A stretch of 64,000 bases of DNA from Sulfitobacter sp. HGT1 (GTDB lineage Bacteria; Pseudomonadota; Alphaproteobacteria; Rhodobacterales; Rhodobacteraceae). This document shows, in pieces, positions 17,827 to 26,654 of the stretch (position 1 is the stretch's first letter; each line of letters begins with the position of its first letter). Where the stretch lies: contig NZ_BLWI01000001.1 in NCBI RefSeq assembly GCF_013282155.1, positions 372,001-436,000 of the forward strand. Direction: 5' to 3'. Both the position numbers and the translations under genes were made by a program. The notes under the pieces are model-generated. The model was given only the letters and a program-made list of their open reading frames with translations, did no database searches and was not told the origin of the DNA.

Positions 17827-18258
17827 ATGAGTGATCGAATTTTCGGCGTGTTCGGCGTGCTTCTTGCCATCGGTTTTGCCATCGCGGCCAGCCTGATCCA
17901 AGAGAGCTTTCTGTCAGACGCTGTTGGCCCCAAGGCCTTCCCCTATATCATTGCCGCTATTCTAGGGCTTTCAAGCGCCGTGATTGCGCTGCGCCCCGAC
18001 CCCGAACCCATCTGGCCCCCGCTGGGACAACTGATAGAGATTCTCGCCGCTGCGGTGGTGATGATCCTTTATGCACAGTTGTTGCCTGTCGCAGGCTTTG
18101 TCATCGCCACCGCATTTGCCGCCGCTTACCTGTCATGGCGTCTTGGCTCGACCATTCTGGGGGCCTGCCTGACAGGCGTCGGGACTTCCGTCGGGATCTA
18201 TGTGGTGTTTCATCTGGTGCTGGGGCTGTCGCTTGCCCGCGGCCCGCTTGGCTTTTAG
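17827..18258 (+). CDS. tctB: Tripartite tricarboxylate transporter small membrane subunit
   Basis: A 143-residue membrane protein with four hydrophobic helices, matching the TctB family (about 150 residues): N-terminal FGVFGVLLAIGFAI, conserved VGPKAFPYIIA, and two C-terminal helices. It forms the inner-membrane complex with TctA. AAGGAG precedes the start. It lies 79 bp after tctC and 12 bp before tctA. Confidence 0.93.
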   Translation: MSDRIFGVFGVLLAIGFAIAASLIQESFLSDAVGPKAFPYIIAAILGLSSAVIALRPDPEPIWPPLGQLIEILAAAVVMILYAQLLPVAGFVIATAFAAAYLSWRLGSTILGACLTGVGTSVGIYVVFHLVLGLSLARGPLGF

Positions 18259-18270
18259 GGGGTCAACATT

Positions 18271-19806
18271 ATGGAAACGTTATCAAGCCTCGCGGATGGC
18301 TTTGCCATCGCGCTGACCTGGCAGAACATCGGCCTTGCCCTGCTGGGCTGTTTTCTAGGGACAATCATGGGCGCGCTGCCCGGTCTTGGCCCTTCAAACG
18401 GCGTGGCAATCCTCATTCCGCTGGCCTTCACATTGGGTCTGGCGGCGACACCTTCGTTGATCTTGCTCACATCCGTCTATTACGGCGCGATGTATGGCGG
18501 GCGGATTTCGTCGATCCTGCTTAACATTCCGGGTGATGAACCAGCGATGATGACCTGCCTTGACGGTTATCCGATGGCGAAAAAAGGCATGGCGGGCGAA
18601 GCACTGTCACTTTCGGGTATCTCGTCCTTCGTTGGCGCATTTTTTGCAACATGGGGGCTGATCCTGCTGGCCCCGCAGCTGGTCAAAATCGCTTTGCTTT
18701 TCGGTCCTGCGGAATATTTCGCGCTCTTCGCCTTGGCCTTTATGACTCTGGGTGGTGTATCTTCGACCAACCAAGCGAAATCAGCCTTTGCCGCGGCTTT
18801 GGGGCTGGGGTTTGCCATGATCGGCGTGGACACACAAACCGGCGTGCCGCGCTTTACCTTTGGCGAGGTCCATCTTTATGACGGGCTTGATTTTCTGGTG
18901 GCTATTGTCGGTCTTTTTGCCCTGTCAGAGGTGTTTATCTTTCTGGAAAACCGCCACGGCGAGGCAAGTGCCAAGGGCAAGACAATCGTTATCGGTCGTC
19001 TGACCCCGCCACTGTCGATGCTCAAGGCCTGCACACCTACCATGCTGCGCTCCTCGTTCGTGGGCTTTATTGCGGGTGTTCTGCCGGGTGCGGGGGCTTC
19101 GCTGGGGTCGTTCCTGTCGTATTCTCTGGAAAAACGGATGGTCGACAAAGATGGCACTTTCGGCACCGGCGACCCGCGCGGTGTTGCCGCGCCTGAGGCT
19201 GGCAATAACGCAGCCGCAGGCGGTGCGCTGGTGCCGATGCTGGCGCTTGGTGTGCCGGGATCGGGCACAACGGCTGTGCTGCTTGCGGTGCTTTTGTCGC
19301 TCAACATCACACCGGGGCCTTTGTTGTTTGCCAACAATCCCGATGTGGTTTGGGGGCTGATTGCCGCGCTGTTCATCGCGAACTTCATGCTTCTGGCGCT
19401 GAACATCCCGATGGTCGGTATCTTTACCCGTCTGCTGCTGGTGCCGCCGCGTGTGTTGATGCCTATCGTCGCGATGGTTTCCTTTGTGGGGATCTACGGG
19501 ATCTCGGGATCATCCTTCGACCTTTTGGTGATGATCGGGTTTGGCCTGTTGGGCTGGGTGTTGCGCAAGTTTGATGTGCCGCTGGTGCCGATCATTCTTG
19601 GCACGCTGCTTGGCAACGCAATGGAGAACAACCTGCGCCGCGCCATCACCATCGACAATGGCAACTGGTGGACCCTGATCGACAGCCCGCTGGCCATCGG
19701 CCTTTGGGTCGTGGCGATTATCGGTTTCATCCTGCCGCTGTTCTTTGCCCGCAAGGTCAAATCGGGCATGCAGCGCGGCGATGCCGAAGGGTCGATCAAA
19801 GACTAA
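18271..19806 (+). CDS. tctA: Tripartite tricarboxylate transporter large permease subunit
   Basis: A 511-residue polytopic protein, the sodium-linked transport subunit. The family duplicated motif is clear: GALPGLGPSNGVAILIPLAF near residue 40 and AGVLPGAGASLGSFLSY near residue 270. YYGAMYGGRISSILLNIPG follows the first copy, and AGGALVPMLALGVPGSGTTAVLL the second. About 11-12 helices. Followed directly by a strong terminator, so it ends the operon. Confidence 0.95.
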   Translation: METLSSLADGFAIALTWQNIGLALLGCFLGTIMGALPGLGPSNGVAILIPLAFTLGLAATPSLILLTSVYYGAMYGGRISSILLNIPGDEPAMMTCLDGYPMAKKGMAGEALSLSGISSFVGAFFATWGLILLAPQLVKIALLFGPAEYFALFALAFMTLGGVSSTNQAKSAFAAALGLGFAMIGVDTQTGVPRFTFGEVHLYDGLDFLVAIVGLFALSEVFIFLENRHGEASAKGKTIVIGRLTPPLSMLKACTPTMLRSSFVGFIAGVLPGAGASLGSFLSYSLEKRMVDKDGTFGTGDPRGVAAPEAGNNAAAGGALVPMLALGVPGSGTTAVLLAVLLSLNITPGPLLFANNPDVVWGLIAALFIANFMLLALNIPMVGIFTRLLLVPPRVLMPIVAMVSFVGIYGISGSSFDLLVMIGFGLLGWVLRKFDVPLVPIILGTLLGNAMENNLRRAITIDNGNWWTLIDSPLAIGLWVVAIIGFILPLFFARKVKSGMQRGDAEGSIKD

Positions 19807-19811
19807 GATTG

Positions 19812-19846
19812 CAGCGCGCGCCCCGTGTGGCGCGCGCTGTCTTTTA
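19812..19846 (+). terminator. Terminator between tctA and queF
   Basis: Perfect 11-bp stem CAGCGCGCGCC (19812-19822) with GGCGCGCGCTG (19829-19839), loop CCGTGT, followed by TCTTTT. It starts six bases after the tctA stop and lies between convergent operons. Confidence 0.85.
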
Positions 19847-19920
19847 CGGTGCTTTCGATATCAAAAGCCGCATCCGCGCAGGGTGCAAGCAGCGTAAAGG
19901 GGGCTTCACGTCCTTGGCCG

Positions 19921-20382
19921 TTATCCTCTGCCGCGGTAGGGTGGCACGCCCTGATCGGGAATCCACACACCTTCCGGCATGGCCCCTGTCTGCCAGAAAA
20001 CATCAATCGGGATACCCCCGCGCGGATACCAGTAGCCGCCGATCCGCAGCCATTGCGGGTTCAGAAAATCGACCAGACGCCGCGCAATCGAGACGGTACA
20101 ATCCTCATGAAATGCGCCGTGATTGCGGAATGACCCAAGGAACAGCTTGAGCGATTTGGATTCGACCAGAAATTCGCCCGGCACATAATCAATCACCAGA
20201 TGTGCGAAATCAGGCTGACCTGTCATCGGGCAAAGCGATGTGAATTCAGGGGCGGTGAAACGCACGCAATAGGCGACGTCGGCCTGCGGGTTCGACACGC
20301 GCTCCAGCACCGCGTCTTGGGGGGAGGACGGCAAATCGGTCTGGCCACCCAGTTGTTTCAAGTCACTGTAAATCGTTTCCAT
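19921..20382 (-). CDS. queF: NADPH-dependent 7-cyano-7-deazaguanine reductase (type I)
   Basis: Reduces preQ0 to preQ1 in queuosine synthesis. The 153-residue protein is the short unimodular type, with catalytic Cys51 in [15 protein letters not shown], Asp58 seven residues later, and the QueF signature [21 protein letters not shown] at about 74-94. ATG at 20382 has AAGGAG upstream; the reading frame continues further but without a start context. Last gene of the leftward queC-D-E-F operon, 19 bp after queE. Its product is the ligand of the riboswitch ahead of queC, giving feedback control. Confidence 0.97.
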   Translation of the reverse strand: METIYSDLKQLGGQTDLPSSPQDAVLERVSNPQADVAYCVRFTAPEFTSLCPMTGQPDFAHLVIDYVPGEFLVESKSLKLFLGSFRNHGAFHEDCTVSIARRLVDFLNPQWLRIGGYWYPRGGIPIDVFWQTGAMPEGVWIPDQGVPPYRGRG

Positions 20383-20401
20383 AATCGTCTCCTTGAACGG
20401 G

Positions 20402-21112
20402 TCAGACCCCGCGCTTGTTTCCCCAAAGCAGGACGTGCAATTGCGGCAAGACCCGCGGTGCAAACCAGCTGTCATTGATGGTTTTATCGACCAGCCACAG
20501 CAGTTTATCTGCCAAAAGCTGCGGGTCGACCGCGACATCTGGATCGACCTCAAGATTGCCGGGTTGAAGGTAGAGCGGCACATCAGGGTATTTATCAGCC
20601 GCCGCCCGTGCCCAGGCATAATCGGCATCGTCGAAGATCACGATCTTCATCACGATGTTACCCGCCCCCTTGGCCGCAAGCAGGCAGGCATCAAAGGCGG
20701 CCCAATCAACGGTTTCGCCGCTTGATGGCGGTTTCGGGCTTAGCACCAGCGTGTCGAGGTCGCCAAACCAAGGTTTTGCAATCGACCCTTGGGTTTCGCA
20801 GGCAAAGCGGTAGCCGTGCGCGTGGCCAAGCGCGATGAGTTGCGTGAAATCCTGGATCGCGGGGTTGCCGCCGGACAAGGACACGGTCAGCGGGTGCCCT
20901 TTGGACAGGCGCAACACTTCGGCCCAGACCGCATCCGTGGGCATCGCAGCCCATGTGTGACGAAAGGCCGTGTCGACCGCATGCAGGCTGTCGCACCATG
21001 CACAGCGGTAATCGCATCCCCCTGTGCGCACAAAAACGGTAGGTTCTCCGATCAGCGCCCCTTCGCCCTGGATCGTGGGGCCGAATATCTCAGCGATGCG
21101 CAACTGGCTCAT
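20402..21112 (-). CDS. queE: 7-carboxy-7-deazaguanine synthase (radical SAM)
   Basis: Converts carboxytetrahydropterin to 7-carboxy-7-deazaguanine. The 236-residue protein has the radical SAM cluster motif C33-x3-C37-x2-C40 ([11 protein letters not shown]), preceded by [22 protein letters not shown] and followed by [11 protein letters not shown], where the SAM-binding GGxP is present as GGNP. ATG 21112 overlaps the queD stop (ATGA), which fixes the start; longer frames lack support. Confidence 0.96.
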   Translation of the reverse strand: MSQLRIAEIFGPTIQGEGALIGEPTVFVRTGGCDYRCAWCDSLHAVDTAFRHTWAAMPTDAVWAEVLRLSKGHPLTVSLSGGNPAIQDFTQLIALGHAHGYRFACETQGSIAKPWFGDLDTLVLSPKPPSSGETVDWAAFDACLLAAKGAGNIVMKIVIFDDADYAWARAAADKYPDVPLYLQPGNLEVDPDVAVDPQLLADKLLWLVDKTINDSWFAPRVLPQLHVLLWGNKRGV

Positions 21113-21462
21113 GGTCGGTATTCTGCCCATGTCTTGGGAGTCTCGCTGACCTTGACTGCGCTGGTTTCGGGCCACCGTGCCGCGCACCATTCATAAAAAT
21201 GCCGCGCCATGTTTTCCCCGGTCGAGACCTCGCTCATGACATCATTAAGATGGCGGTGGTCGAACGTGTCATCGATATAGGTCTTGAGCGGTTTCAGCTC
21301 CCCATAGTCGCGCACAAACCCGTCGGCGTTCAATGTCGCAGACGCCAATTCAACGACGACGACATAGTTGTGGCCGTGCAGCCGCGCGCATTGGTGATCG
21401 TCGGGCAGGTGCGACAGTTGGTGCGAGGCTGAAAAGTGGAATTCTTTTGTAATCCGGTACAT
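21109..21462 (-). CDS. queD: 6-carboxytetrahydropterin synthase
   Basis: Makes 6-carboxy-5,6,7,8-tetrahydropterin from dihydroneopterin triphosphate. At 117 residues it is the usual size. The zinc ligands are His14 (SASHQL) and the RLHGHNY pair His29/His31, with the nucleophile Cys25 in [13 protein letters not shown]. The catalytic DHRHLND and a C-terminal VKVSET segment are also present. It shares one base with the queC stop (TGATG) and overlaps queE. Confidence 0.97.
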   Translation of the reverse strand: MYRITKEFHFSASHQLSHLPDDHQCARLHGHNYVVVVELASATLNADGFVRDYGELKPLKTYIDDTFDHRHLNDVMSEVSTGENMARHFYEWCAARWPETSAVKVSETPKTWAEYRP

Positions 21463-22163
21463 CAGCCACGGTCCTTTTTCGCGATTGCCGCGACCCAGAA
21501 ATCGGGGTCTGCATATGTGGTGGGATCGGCGATATTGGCCAGATGAAACGCTTCGCGGCGCTCAACGCAGGTGCCGCAACGGCCGCAATGGGTTTCGCCG
21601 CCTTTGTAGCAGGACCAGGTTTCGGCAAAGGGCGTGTTGTGGCGCGCGCCTGCGATGACGATATCGGCCTTCGTGCGATCCACGAAAGGCGTATATAGCG
21701 AAACATCGGCATAGCCATCCAATGCGGCTTTTTGCATGGTTTCGAACGCTTTGGTAAAGGCGGGGCGGCAGTCGGGATAGATGAAATGATCCCCGCCATG
21801 CACCGCTGTGGCAACGGCCTGGTCGTCGTTTGCTGCGGCCACACCAAAGGCCACGGCCAGCATGATTGCATTGCGGTTCGGCACGACGGTGATGCGCATG
21901 CTTTCCTCGGCGTAATGCCCGTCGGGGACGTCGATATCATCGGTGAGCGCAGAACCCGTCAGGGCCGCACCAATGCCGCGCAGGTCGATAATATCGTGAG
22001 GGACATCCAATCGCTGCGCACATAGGGCTGCATAGTCCAGCTCCTTGCGGTGGCGCTGGCCGTAATCGAATGACACAAGGCGGGTCAGTTGTTGTTCCTG
22101 CGCGACCATATGCGCAAGTGAAACAGAATCGAGCCCGCCGGAGCAGATGACGATAGTCTTCAT
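21462..22163 (-). CDS. queC: 7-cyano-7-deazaguanine synthase
   Basis: ATP-dependent conversion of carboxydeazaguanine to preQ0. The 233-residue PP-loop protein has SGGLDS at residues 8-13 and the zinc site CYKGGETHCGRCGTCVER near 185-200. First gene of the operon. Its ribosome site AAGGG (seven bases before ATG 22163) is the 3' end of a preQ1-I aptamer, so translation should fall when preQ1 is abundant. Confidence 0.97.
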   Translation of the reverse strand: MKTIVICSGGLDSVSLAHMVAQEQQLTRLVSFDYGQRHRKELDYAALCAQRLDVPHDIIDLRGIGAALTGSALTDDIDVPDGHYAEESMRITVVPNRNAIMLAVAFGVAAANDDQAVATAVHGGDHFIYPDCRPAFTKAFETMQKAALDGYADVSLYTPFVDRTKADIVIAGARHNTPFAETWSCYKGGETHCGRCGTCVERREAFHLANIADPTTYADPDFWVAAIAKKDRG

Positions 22164-22170
22164 TTTATAA

Positions 22171-22205
22171 CCCTTGTTTTGTTATCCGGGTAGGCTGCGA
22201 CCGGA
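22171..22205 (-). ncRNA. preQ1-I riboswitch controlling queCDEF
   Basis: Minus strand: P1 stem TCCGG (22205-22201) with CCGGA (22189-22185), L1 beginning TCGCAG, and an A-rich tail TAACAAAACAAGGG. These blocks match the Thermoanaerobacter preQ1-I aptamer as I remember it, including the TCGCAG loop and the whole AACAAAACAAGGG tail. The last GGG pairs in the bound form and is also the queC Shine-Dalgarno, so control is translational. Position directly before a preQ1-synthesis operon is decisive context. Confidence 0.93.
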
Positions 22206-22456
22206 AGCTCGCCCTTAAATTATTTTTAATGCGACGCCAAGTGGTAGACTGTTGATCAAGGGGAATATCCTGCGATTGACGGTGATTTCGATGAACGGCG
22301 AAACCCCGGTCTTTATACAATCAGGGTCCGGGCCCTTCATCCCAACCTCTCGGCCAGCCCAAAGGGTACATGGCAAAGCCATGGGTCGAGACCGCGCAAA
22401 CAGCCCAAGCCGCTCTGATACACAACTTTTTTTCACGGCGGGAAGGACTGTGCTTT

Positions 22457-24433
22457 TCAGGTCAAAGCTGGTTTCTGCGTCATGCTGCGGGCCGATTGGA
22501 CGATTGCAGCGACCGTAATGCCAAAATGCTCGTACAGTTTGGCGGACTGATCCGATGCCCCGAACCCGTTCATGCCAATGAAGTGGTCGCCTTCTTGCAG
22601 CCAGCGTTCCCAGCCGAATTTCATGGCGGCTTCGATGCCGATGCGCGGGGCGGTTCCGATGACGCGGGCCCTATACTCTGCATCCTGCGCATCGAAAAGT
22701 TCCCAGCAGGGCATGGACACCACGGCGGCTTGAATGCCCATCTCCACAAGCGCCTGCCGTGCCGCCACGGCAAGGCCGACTTCGGTGCCGCTTGCCATCA
22801 AGGTGATGTCGCGCGCGCCATCCGCTTCGTGCAGGACATATGCCCCGCGTGCGGTCAGGTTGTCGGGGCAGGTGTCACGCACCTGATCCGCAGGCTGCCT
22901 CGACAATGCGAACAGGCTTGGGCCGTCGGTCGCTTCCATCGCGAGCGCCCAAGCTTCGGCTGTTTCGACGGCGTCGGCGGGGCGGAACACTTTCATGTTC
23001 GGCATGGCGCGGAAACTGGCGAGGATTTCGACCGGCTGGTGGGTCGGCCCGTTGCTGCCCACGCCGATGCTGTCGTGGCTGAACACGAATAGCGCGGGAA
23101 GCCCCATGACCGCCGCCATGCGCATCGCGGGACGCTCGTAATCGGCAAAGGCAAGGTAGGTGACATTCACGGGCCGCAAGCCACGGTGGGCGGCGATCCC
23201 GTCACACATGGACCCCATCAGATGTTCGCGCACGCCGCAATGGACATAGCTGCCTGAACGGTCGGATGCGTCAAAGGCCGTCCGGCTGCGTTTGTGATTG
23301 GTCGGTGCCTCAAGATCGGCGCACAGGACAAGGGTGTCAGGCAGTGTCTGGACCAGTGCATCGCAGATTTCACCAGACGACTGGATCGTCGGGCGCGGGG
23401 TACGCACCGACGCCTGATCTGCGGTGATCCCTTGCATCGTGGCAGCCCAGTCGTTTGGCAAGGTGCCGCTGGTCCACTGGTGAAAGACCGCCGCCGATGC
23501 ATGGCCGTCGATCCGGGATTGCCACGCAGCATGTGCCTGCGTGCCGCGTTCCATACAGGCGGCCCAATCTTGGCGGACGTTTTCGGGCAGATCAAACGGT
23601 GCATGGTCCCAGTTCAGCAAGGCCCGCGCCTCGTCGGAATCCGCCGAGGTCAAGGGTGCGCTGTGCCCGCCGCGCTGGCCTTGCAGGCGCGGAATGCCGC
23701 GGGCAATCACGGTGCGACAGGCGATCAGGGACGGTCGCGGATCGGCCTTGGCGGCATCTATCGCGGCTGAGATTGCTTCGATGTCGTGGCCGTCGACGTC
23801 TTGCACATGCCAGTTGGCGGCGCGGAACCGTGCCGGTACGTCCTCGCTGATCGACAGGTCTGTCGTGCCGTCATCGGTGATGTGGTTGTCATCCCAAAGG
23901 AACGTCAGCTTGCCCAGTTGCAGGTGACCGGCCAGTGATATCGCTTCGTGACCGACGCCTTCCTGAAGGCAGCCGTCGCCGACAAAGGCCCAAGTGCGAT
24001 GATCCACAAGCCCGGCCCCGAATTGCGCGGCCAGACGTGCTTCGGCCACGGCCATCCCGACAGAACAGGCGATCCCCTGACCCAGCAGCCCGGTTGTCAG
24101 TTCGATGCCGGCCTCTTGCTCGATTTCGGGGTGCCCCGCGCAGACCGATCCCAGCTTGCGGAAAGACTTGAGCGCGTCGGTGGAGACATGCGCGTAGCCT
24201 GCCAGATGCAGCAGGGAATATAGCAGCATCGACCCGTGCCCGTTCGACAGCACCACCCGGTCGCGATCGGGCCAAAGCGGGTCTTTCGGATCGACCTTGA
24301 GGTGGCGGGCATAAAGCGTTGCGGCGATTTCGGCCATGCCCAACGGCACGCCCTGATGGCCTTCGCCTGCGTTCAGGATGGAATCAAGGGCAGTGAAACG
24401 GATGGCGTTGGCCATCGATTGAATATCGGTCAT
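22457..24433 (-). CDS. Divergent full-length transketolase
   Basis: A 658-residue thiamine-diphosphate enzyme moving two-carbon ketol units. Catalytic features are kept: GEGHQGVP (usual SGHPGAP; His kept), LSNGHGSML, GHPE, the TPP motif GDGCLQEG...DDNHI, GGHSAPL, GVREHLMGS with the cofactor-activating Glu, and HDSIGVGSNGPTHQPVE. Several positions around the donor loop differ from housekeeping transketolase, which suggests a specialised role. ATG 24433 is 13 bp after the aminotransferase gene, so the two form a leftward operon. A second, split transketolase is divergently encoded 3 kb away. Confidence 0.9.
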   Translation of the reverse strand: MTDIQSMANAIRFTALDSILNAGEGHQGVPLGMAEIAATLYARHLKVDPKDPLWPDRDRVVLSNGHGSMLLYSLLHLAGYAHVSTDALKSFRKLGSVCAGHPEIEQEAGIELTTGLLGQGIACSVGMAVAEARLAAQFGAGLVDHRTWAFVGDGCLQEGVGHEAISLAGHLQLGKLTFLWDDNHITDDGTTDLSISEDVPARFRAANWHVQDVDGHDIEAISAAIDAAKADPRPSLIACRTVIARGIPRLQGQRGGHSAPLTSADSDEARALLNWDHAPFDLPENVRQDWAACMERGTQAHAAWQSRIDGHASAAVFHQWTSGTLPNDWAATMQGITADQASVRTPRPTIQSSGEICDALVQTLPDTLVLCADLEAPTNHKRSRTAFDASDRSGSYVHCGVREHLMGSMCDGIAAHRGLRPVNVTYLAFADYERPAMRMAAVMGLPALFVFSHDSIGVGSNGPTHQPVEILASFRAMPNMKVFRPADAVETAEAWALAMEATDGPSLFALSRQPADQVRDTCPDNLTARGAYVLHEADGARDITLMASGTEVGLAVAARQALVEMGIQAAVVSMPCWELFDAQDAEYRARVIGTAPRIGIEAAMKFGWERWLQEGDHFIGMNGFGASDQSAKLYEHFGITVAAIVQSARSMTQKPALT

Positions 24434-24446
24434 CGCGCGGGCCCCC

Positions 24447-25616
24447 TTATAAAATCTCGCGGATGCGACGGATCGCCTCGCTGATATTTTCGGTCGAATT
24501 GGCGTAGGAGAACCGCAGATAGCCTTCGCCGTAGCTGCCAAAGGACGTTCCTGCGACGGTCGCGACACCTGCCACATCCAGGAACCGGTCCTGCGCCTCG
24601 CGGGCGGTCATGCCGGTGCCTTCGATGTTGGGAAACGCATAGAACGCGCCGCCGGGGTCGGAGCAGCGCACACCGGGCAGGCTGTTGAGTTCTTCGACGA
24701 TCAGCCTGCGGCGCGCGTCAAAGGCCACCATCATGTCGGCAACCGCATCCTGCGGGCCGGTCAGCGCCGCGATGCCCGCGTATTGGGTGGCGGCATTCAC
24801 GCAGGAATGGTCGTTGATCGCCAGCTTGGTCGCGGGGCCGACGGCGTCGTCCGGCCAAACCGCGAAACCCAGACGCCAGCCCGTCATGGCATAGGTCTTG
24901 GACCAGCCATCCAGCACGATCAGGCGGTCGCGGATTTCGGGATATTGCAGCAGCGAAACATGCTCGCGGCCCTCGTACAACATCTGGCTGTAGATTTCGT
25001 CGGACAGCACGGCGACATGGGGGTGATCGGCCAGCCCGGCGACGAATTTGTCGATCTCGGCGCGCGGTGTCACGCCGCCGGTCGGGTTTGCGGGGCTGTT
25101 GATGATGATCAGCCGTGTGCGCGGCGTGATCTGGGCCAGAACGGCTTCGGCTGAAAAGGCAAAGCCGTTGCTTTCCTCAAGTGCGATCGGCACCGGCGTG
25201 GCACCGGAATAGCGGATCACGCTTTCGTAAATCGGGAAACCGGGGTTGGGGTACATGATCTCGACGCCGGGCTGGCCGAACATCAGCACGGCAAAGAACA
25301 TCGTGGGCTTGCCGCCCGGCACGACGACCACGTTGTCGGGGTTCACCTCGACATTGTGCCGTTTGTGCAGATCGGCGGCGACCGCTTCGCGCAGCGCGGG
25401 GATACCGTTTGCGGGCGTATAGCCGTGATGGCCATCTCGCAGCGCCTTTATTCCGGCCTCGACGATGTGGTCGGGGGTCTGGAAATCCGGCTGGCCGATG
25501 CCAAGGTTAATGATGTCGCGGCCCTGCGCTGCCAGCGCTTGTGCCCGCGCCAATACCGTAAAGGCTGATTCTGTTCCAAGGCGCGACAGGCTGTCGGCAA
25601 AGATCATCTGTGACAT
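24447..25616 (-). CDS. Class I/II PLP-dependent aminotransferase
   Basis: A 389-residue fold-type I aminotransferase of the aspartate/aromatic group. It has the INLGIGQPDFQTP N-terminus, YTPANGIPALREA, NSPANPTGG (Asn and Pro of the cofactor pocket), SDEIYSQMLYEG, the PLP lysine in DGWSKTYAMTGWRLGF and the substrate-carboxylate Arg in YLRFSYANS. Amino donor and acceptor cannot be told from sequence. Gene order places it first in an operon with the transketolase, divergent from the split transketolase-SDR-TRAP operon; GGGAGGA precedes the ATG. Confidence 0.9.
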   Translation of the reverse strand: MSQMIFADSLSRLGTESAFTVLARAQALAAQGRDIINLGIGQPDFQTPDHIVEAGIKALRDGHHGYTPANGIPALREAVAADLHKRHNVEVNPDNVVVVPGGKPTMFFAVLMFGQPGVEIMYPNPGFPIYESVIRYSGATPVPIALEESNGFAFSAEAVLAQITPRTRLIIINSPANPTGGVTPRAEIDKFVAGLADHPHVAVLSDEIYSQMLYEGREHVSLLQYPEIRDRLIVLDGWSKTYAMTGWRLGFAVWPDDAVGPATKLAINDHSCVNAATQYAGIAALTGPQDAVADMMVAFDARRRLIVEELNSLPGVRCSDPGGAFYAFPNIEGTGMTAREAQDRFLDVAGVATVAGTSFGSYGEGYLRFSYANSTENISEAIRRIREIL

Positions 25617-25701
25617 AAAGTTCCTCCCTCAGTTTTCCGTTCCGGACGCGGTCGCGCCCCTGCGGAATCGCCCGAGTAGTAGCCGATGACCGCAGGGAAA
25701 G

Positions 25702-25721
25702 TTGTTAAGAATTACTAACAA
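25702..25721. promoter_or_regulatory. Palindrome in the aminotransferase/split-transketolase divergent promoter
   Basis: TTGTTA (25702-25707) and TAACAA (25716-25721), perfect inverted arms with an 8-bp spacer, in the 183-bp divergent region. It contains T-N11-A spacing as LysR regulators like, and a LysR gene closes the island at 31346-32332. Operator role is inferred. Confidence 0.5.
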
Positions 25722-25799
25722 GGTCTTTCAGTTTTCATACAATACGCCGCCACTCTCGCTTGATAGCGTTGTGCCAAGTCGTCAACTCGGGAGGAGCAA

Positions 25800-26654
25800 A
25801 TGACAGCCGAAACGCCACCTGGCGCTTTCTCGAACATGTCCTTGGAGATGCGTGCGTGGAACATCCGCCGCAAAGCGCTTCTGATGGGCGAGGTTCAGGG
25901 GCAGGGGTACATCGGGCAGGCGCTTGGCGTCGCGGATGTGCTTGCCACGTCCTATTTTCACGCCATGGATTTTCAGCCCGAAGACCCCAAATGGGAAGGG
26001 CGCGACCGCTTTTTGCTGTCGATCGGCCACTATGCCATCGCGCTTTATGCCGTGTTGATGGAGGCGGGCATCCTGCCGGAAGAAGAGCTTGAGACCTACG
26101 GCATGGACGATTCCCGGATGCCGATGTCTGGCATGGCGTCCTATACCCCCGGCATGGAAATCACCGGCGGATCGCTGGGCCACGGTCTGGGCATCGCTGT
26201 CGGCATGGCGATGGGGCTGAAACGCAAGAAAAATCCGGCCTTCGTCTATAACCTGATGTCCGATGGCGAGTTGGGCGAAGGCTCCACCTGGGAAGCGGTG
26301 ATGTCTGCGGTTCAGTGGAAGCTGGATAACCTGATCTGCATCGTCGACTTCAACAACCAGCAAGCCGACGGCCCGACGCGTGATGCGCTGGCAGTTGGTG
26401 CCGAAGCGCCGAAATGGGAAGCCTTCGGCTGGTTCGCCCAAGAAGTGGACGGCAATGACCTGGACGCCTTGGTTGCCGCCTTTGACGCAGCGCGCGACCT
26501 GACTGACGCCAGACCGCGCGTCATCATTTGTAACACGACCATGTGCAAGGGCGTCGATTTCCTCGAGGCCCGCGAGATCACCCACTTTGTTCGCGTCGAA
26601 GCCGATGAATGGTCAAAAGCGCTCGCCAAGCTGGAAGAAGGAAAGCCACAATGA
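25800..26654 (+). CDS. Split transketolase, N-terminal (TPP-binding) subunit
   Basis: A 284-residue protein equal to the N-terminal half of transketolase. It has LLSIGHYAIALYAVL, GMEITGGSLGHGLGIAVGMA, and the TPP motif SDGELGEGSTWEAV...VDFNNQQADG. The canonical SGHPG loop reads QGYIGQALGVADV here, so the catalytic His (yeast His30 equivalent) is a Tyr. GGGAGGAG precedes the ATG. Its stop overlaps the C-terminal subunit gene (ATGA), as expected for an obligate complex. It starts an operon with an SDR and a TRAP transporter. Confidence 0.9.
   Translation: MTAETPPGAFSNMSLEMRAWNIRRKALLMGEVQGQGYIGQALGVADVLATSYFHAMDFQPEDPKWEGRDRFLLSIGHYAIALYAVLMEAGILPEEELETYGMDDSRMPMSGMASYTPGMEITGGSLGHGLGIAVGMAMGLKRKKNPAFVYNLMSDGELGEGSTWEAVMSAVQWKLDNLICIVDFNNQQADGPTRDALAVGAEAPKWEAFGWFAQEVDGNDLDALVAAFDAARDLTDARPRVIICNTTMCKGVDFLEAREITHFVRVEADEWSKALAKLEEGKPQ

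Noticed and set aside
22206-22456. A small gene or RNA between the transketolase stop and the riboswitch
   Set aside because: Short frames on both strands lack ribosome sites and recognisable products; no tRNA cloverleaf was found.
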